The translations under genes were made by a program, and so were the position numbers. Below the pieces are notes generated by a model. It did not search any database, was not told the origin of the DNA, and worked only from the letters and a program-made list of their open reading frames with translations. Positions 13,178-27,909 of a stretch of DNA of 64,000 nt are shown here, one piece after another; within the stretch, counting starts at the first letter, position 1, and every line of letters starts with the position of its first letter. Source of the stretch: Ichthyophthirius multifiliis (lineage: Eukaryota; Ciliophora; Oligohymenophorea; Hymenostomatida); NCBI RefSeq assembly GCF_000220395.1, contig NW_004086003.1:1-64000 (forward strand), written 5' to 3'.

Positions 13178-14019
13178 ATGGAAGTCTAATAATAAGAAAA
13201 CAAATAGAAAAGAGATTTAAGCCAAACAAAATTTTAGTTTTTTCACCTTCTCTTTTACAAGAAGAAATCTTAAAAAACCTTATTTAAGATTAAAAACCTC
13301 AAAAAACATTTCAAACAGGTTAAAAATTAGTCTTACATAAATAAAAAAACAATCAATTTGTTCTAAATACATAATAAAAAAGTTACTAAATTCTTCCTTG
13401 TTTTCAATATTCATTAAGCCGCTAAGCCTTTTAAAGTTTTGTATAAAAATACAATGAAGAATATGCCAAAGAGTTTGAAAACAAACACTTGATTTAAATA
13501 AAAAATTAAATATTAATTAAGAATTAGAAATCGAATTTATAAAAGTTACAGAATACAGGGAAGAGTTTTATATTTTTAGATATTTTTAATAATAAGAATA
13601 TAAGTAATTTTTAATAATAATAAAAAAACATATTAATATATAAAACAAAAAAGAGCGATATAAATTAAATTGAAGAAAATGAATTTGAATAATTAATTTA
13701 AGACTATAAGAAAATATTTGATTTAAAAGATACAAAAGCTGAGTATATTTTATTAAGCTGTTTTCCTTAAATAGCCGAAAACGAAAAATATTTAAAATAT
13801 ATATTGAATTAGGAAGTTAATAATGAAGACTTTGAGAATTCTTAAGAAAGTAAAAGTGCATGTATTTATTTAAGAGATTTTGTCGGTGAAAAAATGCTAG
13901 AATTACCTTATTTTAAGAAAGAAAGCGGATTTTTTGATTATGATTTTTATTAAAAATTAGACTTAAAATAGAATAAACTTTTGGAACCGCGAAAAATTGA
14001 GAAAATAAATTATATTTGA
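13178..14019 (+). CDS. Unrecognised protein, about 280 residues, one-base frame break
   Basis: The ATG frame reads MEVQQQENKQKRDLSQTKFQFF and then dies at a TGA; the true frame continues one base back as PSLLQEEILKNLIQ... to a TGA at 14017. Adding one T to the 6-T run at 13238-13243 joins them into 280 residues. Recognisable pieces: LQTG-like basic middle, KYNEEYAKEFENKH, and an acidic, ordered C-terminal half (AEYILLSCFPQIAENEKYL; ACIYLRDFVGEKMLELPYF). No introns. I thought briefly of the replication clamp-loader subunit DCC1 because of an LLxEEIL...FVLNTQ pattern near the N-terminus, but the C-terminus does not support it, so I leave it unnamed. Confidence 0.65.
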
Positions 14020-14165
14020 AAAAAAAAAAAATTTTAAATTTCAAAAAAAATAATATTTTTTAAAAAAATATTTTGTTTGTTTGTTATAATTATAATTTAC
14101 ATTTAAAACTTTTTTTTGTTATTATTATTATTAGTCTTCCCCCCTATCATTCAAAATAAATAAAA

Positions 14166-16314
14166 ATGAAAGGTCTTAATTATTTAGATAGAAAAGGATA
14201 TAATTATAACTAAACATCAAAACAAGAAAATATAATCGAATTTATATGTTGTTTAAGGGATTCTAATAAATTTACTTCTCAAGAATAATAAATTTTAATA
14301 TATAAATCATTATAAAACGATCCCGAGTTTTTAAAAATCCAAAACATTTATATTAGAGAGCCTAAAGAGAATTTTTAAGAAATAAAATATGTAATAATGT
14401 TTAAAAATTATATTAGTTAAATTATATGCAAATAATAATAAAATATAAACGAAACCAATAGACTTTAAAGAAATTCAAAAATAATATTATAATAAGAATA
14501 GAAAGAAATTTTAGACTTAGAAGATTCAATTATATAAAATAATCCTCCTGTAATAAAACCTAATTTTAATAATATTAATTTTATTAATGAAATTTAATGG
14601 AGATAATTAAAAGTTGATATCTATTCTGAATAATTAAATTATTTATTGAATTTTTTGTCCCCTGAAAAGTATAAAATATAAAATTTATGTACATATTTAT
14701 TTTATTATTGTAAAAGAAAAATTACAGAAGAAATTAATAATATTATTTAATAATAAATAGATATCCATTATAAATAAATAAAAAAAGTTATTTTAGATTT
14801 AAATAAAAGCCTAATTATTCCTTGTACTAACGAGTTTAATTTATATACTGTTATTAGTTTTATTAAAGTAACAATTCGTCTAATGTTTAATATTTCTGAT
14901 TTTGAATTATGTGAAATAAGAAATAATAGTATTTAATTCTTTTCTTCATATTCTATTAATATAGCTAGTGCAGTATATTTATTTTTAATACATTTTTTCT
15001 TTTATAAATAAATTAGGATATTAAAGATAAAAATAGAATTAAGAAAAACTTAGATTTGTTTTAAGAAAACATTATATTTTATTTAGGAGAAGATGAAAAA
15101 GAACTATTAAAAGAATGTTTTATTAGTAAAATAGATAATAAATTATGTTATTTTGTTAAGAAAACTATTGATGATAAGATTTTTATTATTTATTTTATTA
15201 TTGATTAGGGATACTCGGAAAATTTTAAAAAATTCTATGATAATTATTATTTATTTAACAAGTTTTAAAATTTGATAATAATAACAATTGATATTGTCAT
15301 TTAAACATTAAAAGATAAGATTAGTAATAGGTATTTATAATGTATATATTATAACACTAAGTTTTATATTTATAATTAATTAGGTATTAGTTTATTTTAT
15401 AATTATTTAATATGATTTAATAATATATGAACCTATAAAAGTATATTCTTTTTAATAAATTCTAAATAATCTTTGAACAAATATTCGAAAGTTAGCTATA
15501 TTTTAATTATGATAAACAAAATAACTTAGTAAAAAAAATAAAAATAAAATAAAAAATTAATATATAAAAATAAGATAAATAAATAAGAATCATTTTTATA
15601 TAATAATGATTAATATGTAATACCCTGTAAAATATCAATAATTGAAAGTGAATTTAACTATTTATCATATGTAAGAATATCTTAAGTCTAAAGAGTAAAT
15701 TATTACAAAGCTTATGAGAATGTATAACTTTTTTTGTAAAAAAAAAACATACCTATTATTATTTATATATTTAAAAAAAAAAGATCATAACACAAGTATT
15801 TTACAAGCATTAATATTTTATTGAAAGATAAATCGAACGCTTAAATTGCTAGAAGAGAAATATAGATGTAAAAAAGATGATTTTTTTAGAATTCAATAAC
15901 AAAGGGAACTTAGTATTTATAAACAAAATTCCTTCCTAAAAAATGCAAAAATAATTAAAATTAGACATTCCAAATACTCCCATTTCAATGAGTTATACTC
16001 AAATATTTTCCCAATGCGAGCAATTGCATTATAATATAAAAGAAAGTTACCAATAAAGCGCTTTTTTTTCATATTCTTATAATACAGAAGATAATAATGA
16101 AACCAGTTTATAATATTAATTAGTAGGAATTGTCAATGTAAAAAATAAAATTAAGTATATTTAATTGTACATAAGGGAAATTTTTGATGTATAAGAATTC
16201 GGAGATGAAGCATTATCTTCTATTTTGTTATCTAATAATAAATAGAACACAAAAATCAAAAATAAATTAAATTATTTCACAGCAGTAGAATCTAAAAATG
16301 TTAAAAAAAAAAAA

Positions 16315-16363
<49 letters not shown>

Positions 16364-17634
16364 ATTTATAAAAAATATAGATAATTTTATGTGATAATGA
16401 TGCCAAAAACTCAACTGCAGTAGAATTTTTATCTTATTTTGAATAAAAGAAAGTCAATTAAGAAAAAAGGAGCTCTTTTTTAGGATTTTCTTAAGTATTT
16501 ATAGCCGAAAAAAGGGAAATTTAATGCCTAAATTAATATGAGAATTCTCTATATATAAAAAAATTATTTCCTATTAAAAAAAAAAATACAAACAATATAG
16601 GAAATGAAAACAATTAAAAAACATAACATAATGAACATGCAAAATTAGAAGATTTAAAATTTGATAATCAAATAAATTAAAATTTGGACTCTTTTGAGTT
16701 AAATGTATGGGATTTAGATGAGAAAAAGAAAATTATACTTATTTGGACCATTTTTTAAAAGCGTGACTTTTTCAAAAAATTAAATATACCCTTAAAAAAA
16801 TTCATAAACTTTGTCTATGCACTATAAATTAGATATAATAAAAGAAACAATACATTCCATAATTTCGATCATGCTTTAATGGTTATGCATGGATGCTATA
16901 TGATAGGATGTAATACAGATGTAAAGAATTATATATCGGGATTATAGGAATTTTCATTAATTTTTAGTGGACTTTGCCATGATGTAGGCCATAGAGGGAA
17001 GTCTAATGTTTTTGAAGTCAATTGTATGTCTAAATTGGCTATAAGGTATTCAGATATTAGTGTTTTAGAGCAACATCATATAGCAACTACGTTTAAAATC
17101 CTAAAAACGCATGAAAATAATATTTTTAAAAACTTAACAATTTCTAAAGTTGTTTAAATAAGAAAATATGTAATAAATAATATTCTTGCGACAGATATGA
17201 GCAAACATTTTAATTATTTAAAAGATTTTTAATAAAAATTCATTGTTTCCTAAAAATTAGAAGAAAATGACTCAAATTTACTTACGGCAATTGTTATTCA
17301 TACATCAGATTTTTACCATACAGCATAAAAATTTGAATTAAGTAAATAATGGAGTGTTAAGGTTAATAAGGAGTTTTCTTAATAGTATATAGAGGAGGGA
17401 AAACTAGGTATTCCATAAACTCATTATTTGAAAGATTTAGATAAAATGCGTATTTTGGCAAAAAATGAAATTGGATTTATTTAAATGATTGTATAACCTC
17501 TTTGGGAATCATTAAATAAATTTCTTAATAATTAATTAAGTTTATCGGTTAATAATTTATAAGAAGTGGTTATTTAATGGAATATTCTATATGAATAAGC
17601 TAATAAAAATGAGTAGGAAGAACAAGTAAAATGA
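14166..17634 (+). CDS. Class I cyclic-nucleotide phosphodiesterase with probable GAF region
   Basis: Hydrolyses cAMP and/or cGMP. Six exons (14166-14972, 15017-15330, 15384-15528, 15575-15721, 15784-16299, 16381-17634) join in phase to 1061 codons, 1060 residues. The last exon carries the catalytic domain: HNFDHA from residue about 803, SGLCHDVGHRG (HD pair at 843-844), EQHHIATTF, ATDMSKHF, IHTSD (metal Asp about 953) and IGFIQMIVQPLWESL. So all metal ligands are present. At the invariant purine-binding Gln (normally Q-x-GFI) this protein has Glu (NEIGFI, about residue 1006). The N-terminal 640 residues include a segment (IIPCTNEFNLYTVISFIKVT onward) that I read as GAF-like by its pattern only. 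No transmembrane segment is obvious. It sits tail-to-tail with the HECT gene. Confidence 0.92.
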
Positions 17635-19132
17635 TATATTTTCATATATAATTTGAATAAATATATAACTACTTTATTTTATTTTTTAATAAAAAAAAAT
17701 AAAAATAATGAAAAAAATAAAAATAAATAGACATTTTTTACTAATTAAAATATAGTTTTTTTTACATTTTTTTTTGAGAAAATTTAATTTTTCTTATACC
17801 AAAAATAAAAAAAGAAAATTAAAATGATAAATTATTTTATATATAATCACAAAAATATAAAAAATATTTTTATTTATTTAAAAAAATTTATGTCCATGTA
17901 TAGAATTATTATTTATTTGATTTATAAATAAAACCATAATAATATGTTTATTAAGAATAAGTTAATTATAGTTTAAAAATTATATTTTCAAATAAATAAA
18001 TAAATAAATAATATTGTAAATAATAATTGTCATTCATTATTAAATAATATTTTTCTTTTTAGATATATTTACTATATATATTTTATTTAAGTAATTTTTA
18101 TATATAAAAATAGTTAATTGATAAAATATTTATTATAATATTTATATTAAATAAGAAAATCGTGTTTATCGAAAAAAGAAAAATTATAAATATAGTTTTA
18201 TTTTATATTATAAAGATTTATAAATAGTATATATTAAATAAAAATAATTTAATTATATTAATAAATTATTATAAAAGAAAAAATAAATTATATTATATTT
18301 AGCTATAAAAACTTTTAAATAATAATATATTTTATATCTTGATATATTAGACTAATTAATTAATTAAAATATAATAAATAAATATGCATTATATTTTGAA
18401 TAATATTATCATTTAATATAAATATTTAAAATAAATTATATGTATTTATATATTATTTAAATGTATATATTAAAAAAAAAAAAATTATTAAATTTAATAT
18501 GTGTGTTTTGACATTTATTTTTTAAAAAATATGATTATAATTTTAATATTAAATTAATAAAAAGAAAAAATAAATTAAATAATTATAATAAAAACAGATA
18601 ATCTGAAATTTAAATTTTAATTATATAGTGGAATTAAATAATAAATTATTATTATTATTTTTATTATTATTATTATTTTTATTATTATTATTATTATTAT
18701 TTATTTTACAATATTTTATTTTATTAATTTAATACTTTTCTTAAATAATTTATCTTCTTAAATATATTAAAGAATTTTTTAAAATTAATTTATTTTACTT
18801 AAATAATTAATAAAAAAATATTTATTTTATAATTATTTATTACTTATTTCAATATTTTTTAACTCATAATTTTATATTTATATTCATTTTTTTTTAAATC
18901 ATATATTATTATGATTAATATTTTTATATATATTTAATTTTTTTATATATATTTAAAAATAAATATTTTATTTCCTAATATATATGTATGTATAATTATT
19001 TTTTTACTATTATTTTACGAATATTTTTATAATTGTAAATAAAAATATCTTTACTTTAAAAAAAAAATATTAAATATAATTTTAAAAATAATTAAAATTT
19101 TATTTATAATAAAATTATATTTTATAATTTTA
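17635..19132. other. AT-rich convergent intergenic spacer with TTA microsatellite
   Basis: About 1.5 kb between the 3' ends of the phosphodiesterase and HECT genes. No coding frame on either strand. It contains an interrupted (TTA)n tract at 18645-18704. Both genes' terminators must lie here; no specific signal is visible. Confidence 0.6.
18645..18704. repeat. Interrupted (TTA)n microsatellite
   Basis: Three blocks of TTA/ATT units separated by short T runs over about 60 bp, in non-coding sequence. Unlike the similar tract inside CLASP it is not translated. Confidence 0.8.
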
Positions 19133-22100
19133 TCATTTTTTATAATATCCATATGAACCTTCATTTATTGCAATATATAATTTTTATTTCATAATTTCTT
19201 TGCATGAATATTCTGGTATTTCTTAAAATAAAATAATAGTAAAAATAAATAAAGTATATAATAATATAATAAGAAATTAATTAAAAAAAAAATATTTTAA
19301 TAAAAAATAAAAAAATCAAAAATAAAATAAAAATAATTAAAAATTTTTTTTATAAATTTAAATATATTAAATATATATATATTATTATAAATATATTTTG
19401 TTATGTTCTTTTTACTTAAATATATATAATTTTTTTACATTAAAAAGATAATTATAAAAATAAAAATTAATTTAGAAAATAAATAATAAGAATAATTATA
19501 AAAAAAAAAAATTATTAATTAAAAAGATTAAATATAAATTAATTAAAAATAAAAAATGTTTAAAAAATGATAATTATAAAAAAATATTAAATTATTACCT
19601 AAAATTTTACCACATGTTCTGCCTATTGGTAAACTGTCTTTATTCTTATTTTTACAAATAGTAATTCTAAAATTTTTAAAGCCTTCAAAAGGCACTTTAA
19701 ACGACCCAGTTACAAAAAAAGAAAAGCTGCTCTCTGTTCTTGAGAAAAGTTTTCCAAAATATCAAAAAGCCAACTAATTTATATACTTTATGAATTAAAA
19801 TCTTAGGTTTTGATATATTTTTTCATTTCATAAATATCAATATAACTTTCACCAGACAACTTCAATCCAAATTCTTACAAATTTAAAATTCTAATAAATT
19901 TATAAGGAATAACATCATAGAATCCTTATATAAAAGCCTTAATTTAACTTTCAACTAATTTAATCATCCAAAACTCAGCAACTAGTTTAACATATTCTTT
20001 TTTATTTTATTCATTTACCTGAATTTAATCGCCTTTTTCTTTCAAAAGTACACAATTTTAATACCCAAATTATTAAAAAGAATAAGTAAAATTCAAAGCC
20101 AAATCTTCTTTAGAAATATCATTTTCTAAAATCCAAATAAGTCCTTTAGTTAATTCAGGGTCAATATCTTCCAAATCACTTATATATAAATCTAATCCTA
20201 GAATTTACTTAAGAAAAGATTAAGTTAAACTAATCTCACAATCGAAATCATCAATTATTGATTTTGCCAAAAGCCTTCCTGCGAATTTAAAATGAGTCAA
20301 ATAATCTGGAATAAAACAGGAAAAAGGGGAAGGCTACATCGTAATTCCATTCTAAGAAACTTAAAAGAATCCTTTTAAAGGATCCAAAAAATCCTTAAAG
20401 GCCAAAGGATAAAATTCCCTTGATAATCCTCCCATATCATATCCATTTTCACCCATAAAGGTAATTTATAAACTATGCTAAATGAAAATTCTTAAAGGTA
20501 TTCCTATAATATGACTTAAAGTGTTATTCCATATATTTTCCCTACTTATATATATATGAGTCTATTACAAATATTATTAATTATCAGAATCATAAGGGTC
20601 ATTTTCAGATTTTTTGTTATAGTTTTTAACATTATATTGGATTTTTAATAATTTTAATTTAAAGTCTAGACGCTTAAAATTTAGGTTAAAAAAGAAATTC
20701 TACCAAATTTAATCGTCTTTAGTTTATTTATTTAAACTTTCCAAAAATAAATCTTAAAATTTTTCTAATAAAATACTCAATAAATCTTACATATTTAAAT
20801 TTTCATATTTATAATTTTATATTTATTAACTTTCTTATATATCTTGAGGTTCATTTGTATATATTTTATTCAGAACAGGCAATTCGGATTATTCTTCACT
20901 TTACATAAAGATAGTTTAGTAAAAATTAATAAATAAACTCAATCCATTAAAATATATATTCACATAAGAACTATTAAATTATTAAATTTAAAAAGAAATA
21001 TCTATTAACTCGAAAATTTAATAAAAAAATTCTATAAATGCTTATTTTCTTCAAACCATAAATACCTAAATTCTTATTTAATATTATTCTTTCTTTTTCG
21101 AGCATTTAATACCAATATTCATCGGCTTATTTTTTATCTGATTTTTTCAATTATTCATATTTTTTTTTATGTGTTTTCATTTCTTATTTTACTAAAAAAT
21201 CGATTTTTTATAAAAAAATATTCACATATTAATAAATTATTCCTAAATATTTTTCAAAAAATTCTTTGTTTACTTTAAAAACCATTTTAAATTGTAAATT
21301 TAGACTTTTAATAACATTAATACTATTTTAATTTTTAAAATCTTCGTTTAAATTTTCCAAATTATACACATTATTTATCCTTTAATTTATACTTCTTAAC
21401 TCCTCTATTATTTAGCCTAAAACCAAAGAGGATTCCTGACTAAATTTTTCGAAAAAATAACAGGAAAATCTTTCGAAATATTTTTTTTCATTTAAATCTT
21501 TTTCTAAATAACCTTTTTTAATACTTTTCTCGTCATAAAAACCATAGTAAATATAAAAATCAAATAATTTATAATAATATTATAATTCTTAATCTTTTTT
21601 ACTCGAACTTTTTAGTATTTTGTATCCAAAAACAACATTATCATTTCCAATATTTTCTATATATAAAATTTTTTACCTATACTAATATATAATGTCTTAA
21701 ATATAATTAATTATTTATTTTTATTCATTTAAAATAAAAAATTTATATTATTTTTTGGTTTTTTTATATTCATTTTTTTCAAATGATTAAAAAATTTAAG
21801 AAATTAAATCAAATATATTAATAAAAACTTCTTCTTTTTTTAATATATCATATTTAAATTTATCAAAATTTTATATTAGAAATATTTTTTATTATTTGTT
21901 TAATTGATTTATATTTTCATAGTTTTTTATATTTTCATTAGTTTTTTTAAATAAATAAAATTCGACTTCTTTTTAAAATTAATAATTATTATTAAAAATT
22001 AGAAAACTATCAAAATATATCCAAAAAATCTTATAAACTTAAATTCCTTAATAAAATATACAATTTTAAACATATTCAAATAAGTTTTATATAATTCTAA

Positions 22101-22153
22101 TAATTTTAAGCTTTAAGTATTTTTTATATGTAAACTATATTTTATTTAAAATA

Positions 22154-22213
<60 letters not shown>

Positions 22214-25200
22214 AATTTTTTAAATACATTTTATTTTTAAATCTATTTATATTATTTATATTTTATTTACTTTTAATTTCCTTTTAGTATGATCGGATTT
22301 ACTTTCAAATAATTCAGCGTCCTAATACAAAATATTATCCAAATATTAAATACCTGTCTATTTTTTTTGCATAATTTATTTTAATAAATATAGAATCAAT
22401 CCACTTATTCTAAAATAGTTAATAGGATTAATAAAAGCAATATCTAAAGCAATTTTAACTTAAGGTAAAAGTTCTCTCTATAAAATTACATAAATTATTA
22501 ATTTTATTGCCACATCTTACGAAATAATAGGTATTTTTAGAATTTTATTTATATAATCGTTTTCCTTTTATTAATTATTATCTTCCTAGTTTTATTTTCA
22601 ATTAATAATTATTTTAAATATAATATTTAACATATATATTGAATAATAAAATATACTTTTTCTGATTTTATTTATTTTAGACTTAAATAATTTTAAGAAG
22701 TTTATTTTTCTAATGAACTTTTTTGATTAAAATTCTAATTTTCTGAAATTTTTTCTTCTTCTTTTTCTTCTGAATCTTCTTAATCTTCTTAATTTTTAAT
22801 TTCTTTAAAAAAGAATTCATTTTTTGTTCTTTTAATAATTTCAAAATACTCTTAATTATCCTTTTTTTATTCTTCATTTAAATTTTCAATAAAATCTTAA
22901 TCTTAACTAAATATTAACTACCTTTATTCTTTTAAATTAAATTATTTTCTAAATTAGTTAAAATCATCCGAATGTAAAATTTCTTAAATTGCTTTTTAAT
23001 TTTATTTCTATTCTTCTTTATTATTAAAAAATTTATTTACTGAAAATTTCTCCCTTTCCAAAATAATTTTAAACTTCAATAATTTCTGCTTTTAATATTT
23101 TTCCTATCCCTTTTTTAAATAAACACTTTTATCATAATCTTCCAAACCAAAATAGTAATCCTCGTCTAAATTGTATAGTTACAAGGCATTTTAGGGATAC
23201 CCATAATTTTAAGGTAATTTATTATTTTATTCATCTTAATTATCAGACTCACTATTACATTACTATTAGTTAAAATATTAAATTTTATTAATTTATTATT
23301 CTTTTTCTTCTTAGATATTATCCTATTCTTCTTGAATTTAACTTAATATATCTTATAAAGGCTTTTATTCAATATTATGTGATTGATAAATAAATTTATC
23401 TTATTCTTTATTTAGTTATTGGTTTTCTTTTAAATAAAATTGTATTTTTAAATTCGAGTTAAAATTTAGGGAAATTTAATTGCTTTTTGGAAAGGAAAAA
23501 AACTGTTTTTTTAGCAATATTAATTGGTCTAAACTTCGAATTTAATTTCTTTAAAATTTATTAATTTCATATTCTTCTATTTATTCGAAAAGACCTTCAA
23601 ACCCTTTAATATCATTTTATTCGAAAATAACTTAATATTGCATTGCATTTTTTTATTCTTATTAATTTTATATAATTTATTCTAAGACTTGACTAGTCTA
23701 TTAATTTTTATGGTTATTATTTAAACTAATTTAATAATTGTCTTAATATATATCGTTTGCAAATTAATTAAATTAGTCTTCCTCTTTTATTTAATCAAAA
23801 ATATCTTATAAATTAATATTTTCATTTGTTTGTTTTTCATTTAAAATACCAAAAATATCACTTAAAGTTATTTTATAAATTTTATCAAAACTTTAATTTT
23901 ATTACAAAGCTTTATCAAAAATAGCCTAATAAATAAACTCATAAGCTTTTATATACCCATCTAATATTTCAAGGCAAAAAATATTAACAAATTCGTGAAT
24001 TTTTTCACTTTTTTACAAACAAAAGGTATATAAACTTAATATTTTAAACCCATCTTCTATATTTTTGTCCTTTATATTACTTATTAGATTCTTAAAAAAG
24101 TTAAAAATTCCATCAAAAGCAACAAAAGCCTTAAAACTACTAAAAAAATGTTCATATTTAATTAACTTTTTGATAATACACATAGTTTTATACAAAACAT
24201 TTTTTAATAAAACGTTATTATTTTCCTTATTCAAATCATTAAAAACTAGCACATTTAATACATTCTAACTCGTATAATTAGTAGATAACATTATATGTAT
24301 TAAGAAATTTAAAAAGGAGTCTCCTTCATAAAAAATAAGGCAATCAATTACCTATTTTATTAAATAAGTATTTTTTACTTTAAAAGAATCAAAAGATGGT
24401 ATTAATAATCTATCAAATTAATTAATTAAAACAATTAAAACTTATTATAGGTCTTATCCATTTATTAAAGAAATTTTTTATTAGAATTTAAATTATATTA
24501 TCAATTCCTAATATGTTTTAAGTATCTATTCTATATATAAATCAATTATGAATTAAAAAAAATTGAATTATTCGTCACTTAATTGAATTTTTCTTTTCAA
24601 ATTAATATTATATTAATATATAAATAAATCAATATCTTTTATTCGATAATATTTCTTTTTAACTTCTTATTATTTCTATATAGCTTTTTCGATTTATTTA
24701 TCATAGTCTTTATTATCCCCTTCATATTATTTTTTTTAGTCTTCCTTCTTTTTATTTATTTAAACTTCAAATTCATTTTATTAATTTTCGATTTCAGTAA
24801 ATTCCTCACCTATTTATTCAATAAAAATTTCGTCAATTATACTTGAAAAAATATTAGAATAACTAACACTATATAAACAGTTAAAATTTTAAATAATTTT
24901 TTAAAAATCATCTTTAATTAAGCATTTTTTTAATTATTCTTAAAGTTCTTAATTATTCTAAAATTTAAGTTCTCCAATAATAAATCTTTAAACCTTCTAA
25001 TAAATTAAACATTTGAATTATTGTTATCCTTTAAATATAAATAATGTAGATATAAAATAAATCAAATATCTCTTTATTTTTCCTAAAACTTTCTAAAGTT
25101 ATTCCAATTATTATTCACTATCAATATAATACTCATATTAGAAACAAAATTATATTATTTAATCTATTTTATCTAATCTCTAATCCAAGACTAATACATT

Positions 25201-27839
25201 AATACTTTATAAATAGCAAAGACTATATTTAATAATTTTAAATAATTATTGATTATTATTTTCGAATTAACCTTAAAGTACATTTTATTAAAGGAAAATT
25301 AAAATTTCTACATTAAAATCATAAAATTATTAAAGTTCGAATTATTTTAATTTAATTTTAACTAAAACAAGTTTTCCTTTTTTTATTATTTTTTTGAATT
25401 TCATTTAAAAAAAAGCATTTAAAAAATGACTTTTATAATTTTCAAAACTTTATTTAATATCTTAAAAATAGTCTTTAAAAGAAATATAATAAAGTATTTT
25501 TTTATTTTTTTCAAAAGAGTTTTTAAAGTAAGAATTTTATAAGCAAAAAAATAATAAAGAATTTTAAAATTAAATCAAATTTTAAAAATCACATTTCTAT
25601 ATATTTATTTTTCCACTTTTAAATAGGTTTTAAAGAAAACCTGCTATAAAATAAACTTGGATTTATTCCCTTTAAGCAGTTTGTTTTTGAGATATTTAAA
25701 CAAGGAGATTATTTTGGTTATTTTATTCAAATTCTTAAGGAAGTTCTTATAAAAATCTACATATTTCGTAAACTAAAAACAAGTAAATTTATTTTTACAA
25801 TAAAAAGCCAGATTTATACGTATATTTATATTCATTTTTATTATTTTCTTCATTTTATTATTACTATTTATTATTATAAAACTTAAAATGATTATCTTAT
25901 ATCTAAATTTCAGCCATAATAATAAATTCAAGTATATAACTATAATCTTAATAAATCCCTTCTTATAAAACACAAACGTTAAAAAACTTATTAAATAAAC
26001 AACTTAAGCTTTAACAATAATTAGATAAAATTAAAATATCACTATTCATTTTTATCTATATATCATTATTTAAAGATTTTAATATGCTTATTTTCTTTCT
26101 TTTTTTTGTTAAAATAAATAAATTCTTTTCCAAAATATATATTTCTATTATCAAATCGCTTAAAATTTATGGGCTTTATTCTAATTGAGTAAATTAGACA
26201 TTTTAATTATTAGTTAATATAAAGATAAGTCTTGAATATAGACAAATATATTAGATTATATTAAAGCAATGTTATATTAAAAAATCGTTATCTTTATTAT
26301 TTAAAAGTAAGCTTTTACAATAAATGGTATGTTAATATAAATACGAAAGAAAATTTTAAGCTACTTATGTTTCTAAATATGGTTTTTCGGTTTTTTGATT
26401 AGATTTTTTATCATTGAAAACTTTAAGGAGCCAAAAAACGGAATAAAAGATAGAAATTTATTTAAAAAATTCTTATTTTATTTCACTTTGAGAAAAGCAC
26501 GACAATTATACTTATGAAAAAAAGAGTTTTTTTAAAAAAGTATTTAACAATTTAAAATCGGATTCTTTAAAAAAAGATACTGTTAAAATATAAAAAGGGA
26601 ATTATTAAATAGTATAGGATTTTTCTTTATCGAAAAAGTAAAATTTTTATATTAGATTGAAATAATTTCTTTAAAATAACAAAAGGTTAAATGATTCGAA
26701 AAAATCAGTTTATATTCCAGATTTTTAAAGTTTTTCTAATTATTATTTTTAATAAAACTAGTAGTTTTATTTTCCTAAAGAATCAAAGAATAAATCCAAA
26801 TCATAAATAATTAAAGTCTAATTTATAATTTCTTAAATTAATTTCAAAGGGAAATTCTCTTTTAATAATGGTGCTAAATTACTAATACTTAAAATATTAT
26901 AATAAAAATAATTTAGCAAATTATATTATTAACCAATTTAATATAATTCGTATTTTTCTTAACTATTACCTATCTGATCTATTAAAAACTACAAATTATC
27001 AAACTGATTATAATCATAATATTAAATATTTTATTAATTAATGATTTATTTTAACTTCTATTTATTAATTTCTAAAAAATCAATAAAAAACTTAAAATAC
27101 TTAATTAAAAAACATTAAATTTAATCTTAATATTGAGCGATAATATATTATTCATTTAATTATATAAAAAACTAAGTCTATATAAAATGATAATTATTTA
27201 AAACAGAAAAACCATTTAAATATTTAAAAATAAAATTAATTGTTTTTTCTAAATAATTTGAATTATGCTAATCATCATTTTTCAAATCTTTTTTTTTAAA
27301 CAAAAAATAAATGTTATTAATTATTATGTTTTTTTATTTTACATTAAAACATATTTACGGATAAAATATTAAAAGGTTAAATAAATAAAGTTGATCCTTT
27401 TTATTAAATAAATCTAATAATAGATCTTGTATAGGCATAGTCTTTATAAGGATAATCTTTTAAATAATTAAATAAATCATTAATAAAATGCTTATCGTAA
27501 ATATATAAACTTATTTAATTTAAATATTATAAACAAAATTAAGAATAAAGGTTTTCTATATCTTGTTAAAATTTTTAAGGAAAATTTTAATTATCAGAAT
27601 TTGTAAAAAGTATAATTAAAATTTAAATAATTATTTATTAATTATTTACATACTTAAAAATTAATTACATCATTTAATAAGTAAAATATTAATCTTAAAA
27701 GTAAAGTATATAAAAATCTTGCAAAAAAAACTTAATTAAAATTTCTTCAAATTTAAAAATTTAATTTATATCTAAAATGATTTAATTAACATTAATATTT
27801 TATAAAATAAAATAAATAAAAAAATATCCATAAGGGCAA

Positions 27840-27909
<70 letters not shown>

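Noticed and set aside
13178-14019. Assignment of this gene to the clamp-loader subunit DCC1
   Set aside because: Only a weak N-terminal pattern resembles DCC1; the expected C-terminal winged-helix sequence is not visible.
26330-26800. Plus-strand frame with protein-like content and two in-frame TGAs
   Set aside because: The minus strand reads without any stop over the same stretch and continues the HECT gene on both sides, so the plus-strand frame is a shadow.
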